A stretch of 64,000 nucleotides of DNA from the NCBI RefSeq assembly GCF_022346885.1, contig NZ_JAKRNK010000002.1, forward strand, positions 496,001-560,000, read 5' to 3'. Source of the DNA: Paenibacillus sp. ACRRX. GTDB taxonomy: Bacteria > Bacillota > Bacilli > Paenibacillales > Paenibacillaceae. This document shows positions 62,016 to 64,000 of this stretch, one piece after another (the stretch's first letter is position 1; every line of letters starts with the position of its first letter). The notes below the pieces were generated by a model that did not search any database, was not told the origin of the DNA, and worked only from the letters and a program-made list of their open reading frames with translations. A program made the position numbers and the translations under genes.

Positions 62016-62069
62016 GAAGATATGAAGGCTGATTTATTAAGCCTGCGTTTCTTTTGCCTGTCCTTTTTT
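62003..62069 (+). terminator. Expression platform of the glycine riboswitch
   Basis: AAAGGACA (62003-62010), part of the second aptamer's closing region, can pair with TGTCCTTT (62059-62066), giving a terminator with a run of six T; an inner AGGCT/AGCCT hairpin lies between. Glycine binding would hold GGACA in the aptamer and prevent termination (inference). Confidence 0.75.
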
Positions 62070-62109
62070 GCATGTGTTGCTGGTCAAACAGATAATACGA
62101 GGTGATGAC

Positions 62110-63216
62110 ATGACAGAATTGAAGCGAACCCCCTTATTTCCGCAATATGCCAACTATCTTGGCGCCCGTTGCATTGACTTCGGTGGCTGGGAACTTCCTG
62201 TTCAATTTTCCGGTATTCAAAAAGAACATGATGCCGTTCGTCAACAAGCCGGCTTGTTTGATGTGTCGCATATGGGTGAATTTTGGATTGAAGGCCCTCA
62301 TGCTGAAGCATTTATTCAAGGAATGACCACAAATGACGTTACCCGCATAGTTGATGGTCAAGCACAATATTCTTTGCTCTGCTACCCACACGGCGGCGTC
62401 GTAGACGATCTGCTTGTCTATCGTGTTGCCGAGGGTCGTTATATGTTAGTCGTTAATGCCTCTAATATCGACAAGGATTTCGAATGGCTGGAGCAGCATT
62501 TACCCGATAGTGGCGTTAGCCTCCGTAATGTATCCGACGAGACTGCATTGATTGCGCTGCAAGGACCAAATGCCGTAGCCATTCTAAGTTCACTTACAGA
62601 CACACCTGTGGCAGAATTGAAGCCTTTTCACTTTAAGGAGCGCGTAGATATTCAAGGTCTGACTGCACTCGTATCCCGTACGGGATACACTGGAGAGGAC
62701 GGCTTTGAGTTATATGCTGCATCCGTAGATGCACCTAAGCTGTGGGACATCATTATGGCTGCTGGGGAGCCTCACGGACTCGTGCCAGCAGGACTTGGCG
62801 CGCGTGACACCCTGCGCTTCGAAGCGAGACTTCCACTGTACGGGCAAGAGCTCTCACAGGATATATCGCCGCTTGAAGCCTCACTTGGCATGTTTGTTAA
62901 GCTGGACAGCGGGCCATTTATCGGAAGTGATGCCCTTCAGCAGCAAAAGCAAGCTGGCCTTAAGCGCAAGCTTATCGGATTGGAAATGATTGATAAAGGC
63001 ATCGCCCGTTCGCACTACCCCGTATACGCTGATGGCGAGCAGATCGGCGAAGTAACAACAGGTACACAATCACCAACACTCAAGCGTAATCTTGCTTTAG
63101 CTCTCATCGATACCAAATACGCGGACCTCGGAACCGAAGTGTACGTGGAAATACGCGGAAAGCAGTTGAAAGCCCAAGTAATCAAAGCGCCATTTTACAA
63201 ACGTAATCAAGCATAA
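62110..63216 (+). CDS. gcvT: Glycine cleavage system T protein (aminomethyltransferase)
   Basis: About 368 residues from the ATG at 62110 (GAGGTGA upstream). GcvT hallmarks: DFGGWELPVQFSGIQKEHDA, VSHMGEFWIEG, the folate/aminomethyl region SRTGYTGEDGFELY near 195, and LRFEARLPLYGQELSQDISP. It transfers the methylene group of glycine to tetrahydrofolate, releasing ammonia. First gene after the glycine riboswitch; gcvPA follows after 79 bases. Confidence 0.96.
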   Translation: MTELKRTPLFPQYANYLGARCIDFGGWELPVQFSGIQKEHDAVRQQAGLFDVSHMGEFWIEGPHAEAFIQGMTTNDVTRIVDGQAQYSLLCYPHGGVVDDLLVYRVAEGRYMLVVNASNIDKDFEWLEQHLPDSGVSLRNVSDETALIALQGPNAVAILSSLTDTPVAELKPFHFKERVDIQGLTALVSRTGYTGEDGFELYAASVDAPKLWDIIMAAGEPHGLVPAGLGARDTLRFEARLPLYGQELSQDISPLEASLGMFVKLDSGPFIGSDALQQQKQAGLKRKLIGLEMIDKGIARSHYPVYADGEQIGEVTTGTQSPTLKRNLALALIDTKYADLGTEVYVEIRGKQLKAQVIKAPFYKRNQA

Positions 63217-63295
63217 TGACACTATGTTCATTTCATACTTCATACAGCAAGCATCTGTTGACTAATCCATCCTGACCGAAGGAGAGAACTACAAG

Positions 63296-64000
63296 ATGAA
63301 GCAGAAGCATCGTTACATTCCGATGACGGAACAGGATCAAGCCGAGATGATGAAGGTTATTGGCATTTCCTCCGTGGAGGAGCTGTTCCACGATATTCCC
63401 GAAGCTGTTCGTTACCAAGGTACGCTGCCGATGTCAGAAGCGCTGGATGAGCCGGCGCTCTTGAAGCATATGAAACAGCTTGCTGAGCGCAACGCCGACT
63501 TCGAACAGTATGTCAGCTTTCTTGGAGCAGGCATCTACGATCACCATGTGCCAGTGGTTATCAATCATGTCATTTCTCGCTCGGAATTTTATACCGCCTA
63601 TACACCGTATCAGCCAGAGATCAGCCAAGGCGAGCTGCAAGCAATATTCGAATTTCAGTCCTTTATATGTGAACTAACTGGGATGGCCGTTGCCAATGCA
63701 AGCATGTATGACGGGGCAACCGCGCTCGGTGAAGCAAGCGCACTCGCCAGTGCACATACAAAGCGCAAGCAAATCGTGATCTCTCGAACCGTTCATCCTG
63801 AAGCACGTGAAATTGTATACACGACCGCAAAAGGACTTGATCTGGACGTCGTTGAGGTTGATTATAACGAGGGCACTACGGACCTCAACAAGCTTAAGGA
63901 ACTTGTATCGGATCAGACAGCTGCGGTTGTCGTTCAGTCCCCTAACTTCTTTGGTGCCATTGAAGATGTGAGAACCATAAGTGACATTGTACATGCCCAT
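63296..64000 (+). CDS. gcvPA: Glycine dehydrogenase (decarboxylating) subunit 1, 3' end missing
   Basis: Starts at the ATG at 63296 after AAGGAG and runs off the end of the window; 235 of about 450 residues are visible. GcvPA features: MKQKHRYIPMTEQDQAEMMK, LGAGIYDHHVPVVINHVISR, YTPYQPEISQGELQAIFEFQ, and MYDGATALGEA. It is one half of the split PLP-dependent P protein, which decarboxylates glycine and passes the aminomethyl group to GcvH. The second subunit gene gcvPB is expected just beyond the window. Confidence 0.96.
   Translation, partial: MKQKHRYIPMTEQDQAEMMKVIGISSVEELFHDIPEAVRYQGTLPMSEALDEPALLKHMKQLAERNADFEQYVSFLGAGIYDHHVPVVINHVISRSEFYTAYTPYQPEISQGELQAIFEFQSFICELTGMAVANASMYDGATALGEASALASAHTKRKQIVISRTVHPEAREIVYTTAKGLDLDVVEVDYNEGTTDLNKLKELVSDQTAAVVVQSPNFFGAIEDVRTISDIVHAH

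Noticed and set aside
1-64000. CRISPR arrays, insertion sequences, prophage, tRNA and rRNA genes
   Set aside because: Looked for regularly spaced repeats, transposase motifs, phage structural genes and tRNA-like folds; none was convincing.

Overview
The window is a 64-kb piece of a low-to-mid GC, endospore-forming Firmicute chromosome, most likely Paenibacillus or a close relative. The evidence is a GerA/B/C germinant-receptor operon, a GpsB divisome protein, a BmrA-type ABC exporter, the lipid II flippase Amj, CsaA, strong AGGAGG-type ribosome binding sites with several TTG/GTG starts, and split glycine decarboxylase genes (gcvT-gcvPA). The genus is inferred from gene content; no rRNA or tRNA is present. 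I saw no prophage, insertion sequence or CRISPR array.

Layout. 1-6 kb: end of uppP, an ECF sigma/ClpP gene pair, a MarR regulator, and pepF with a DinB-family gene. 5.7-9.5 kb: nirB-nirD-nirC nitrite assimilation/detoxification operon behind an Fnr-like site. 9.6-13.4 kb: ger operon. 13.6-20.9 kb: rpiA, an acetyltransferase, a membrane-anchored FAD oxidase with a half-length MFS protein and a methyltransferase behind a long palindrome, then a DUF3951 gene, an alpha/beta-hydrolase remnant, GrpB and two DinB-like genes. 21-24.7 kb: bmrA followed by its own two-component system. 24.8-26.3 kb: small accessory genes.

26.4-42.3 kb is an iron-acquisition region. It has a Btr-like AraC/binding-protein regulator, a GH19 chitinase, a long operon (two FecCD permeases, an ABC exporter, a ferredoxin-NADP-reductase-like flavoprotein, a FecE ATPase, a MarR-like protein), a siderophore-binding lipoprotein with an MFS exporter, a second AraC regulator, a MerR-thioredoxin pair and an orphan Tat-exported EfeB. 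I find six Fur-box-like palindromes, one of which seems to head a short, highly structured transcript with no obvious gene. No siderophore synthesis gene is in view.

42.4-55.8 kb is housekeeping and accessory: DUF2569, acetyltransferase, HD hydrolase, a second M3 peptidase, RidA, VOC proteins, gpsB with a long Pro/Gln linker, a kinase-fold protein, csaA, methyltransferase, amj preceded by two related micro-ORFs, DUF1361, a DnaQ-like exonuclease, another DinB protein, a histidine phosphatase, a Met/His-rich exported protein and a DsbA-like oxidoreductase. 56-61 kb: a second two-component system and an ECF sigma factor fused to a papain-like domain, with a VOC gene. 61-64 kb: gcvH on one strand and, on the other, a tandem glycine riboswitch driving gcvT-gcvPA.

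Most promising for something undescribed: the sigma/papain-like fusion with an internal ribosome binding site, the micro-ORF pair upstream of amj, the Fur-controlled short transcript, and the sigma/ClpP pair.
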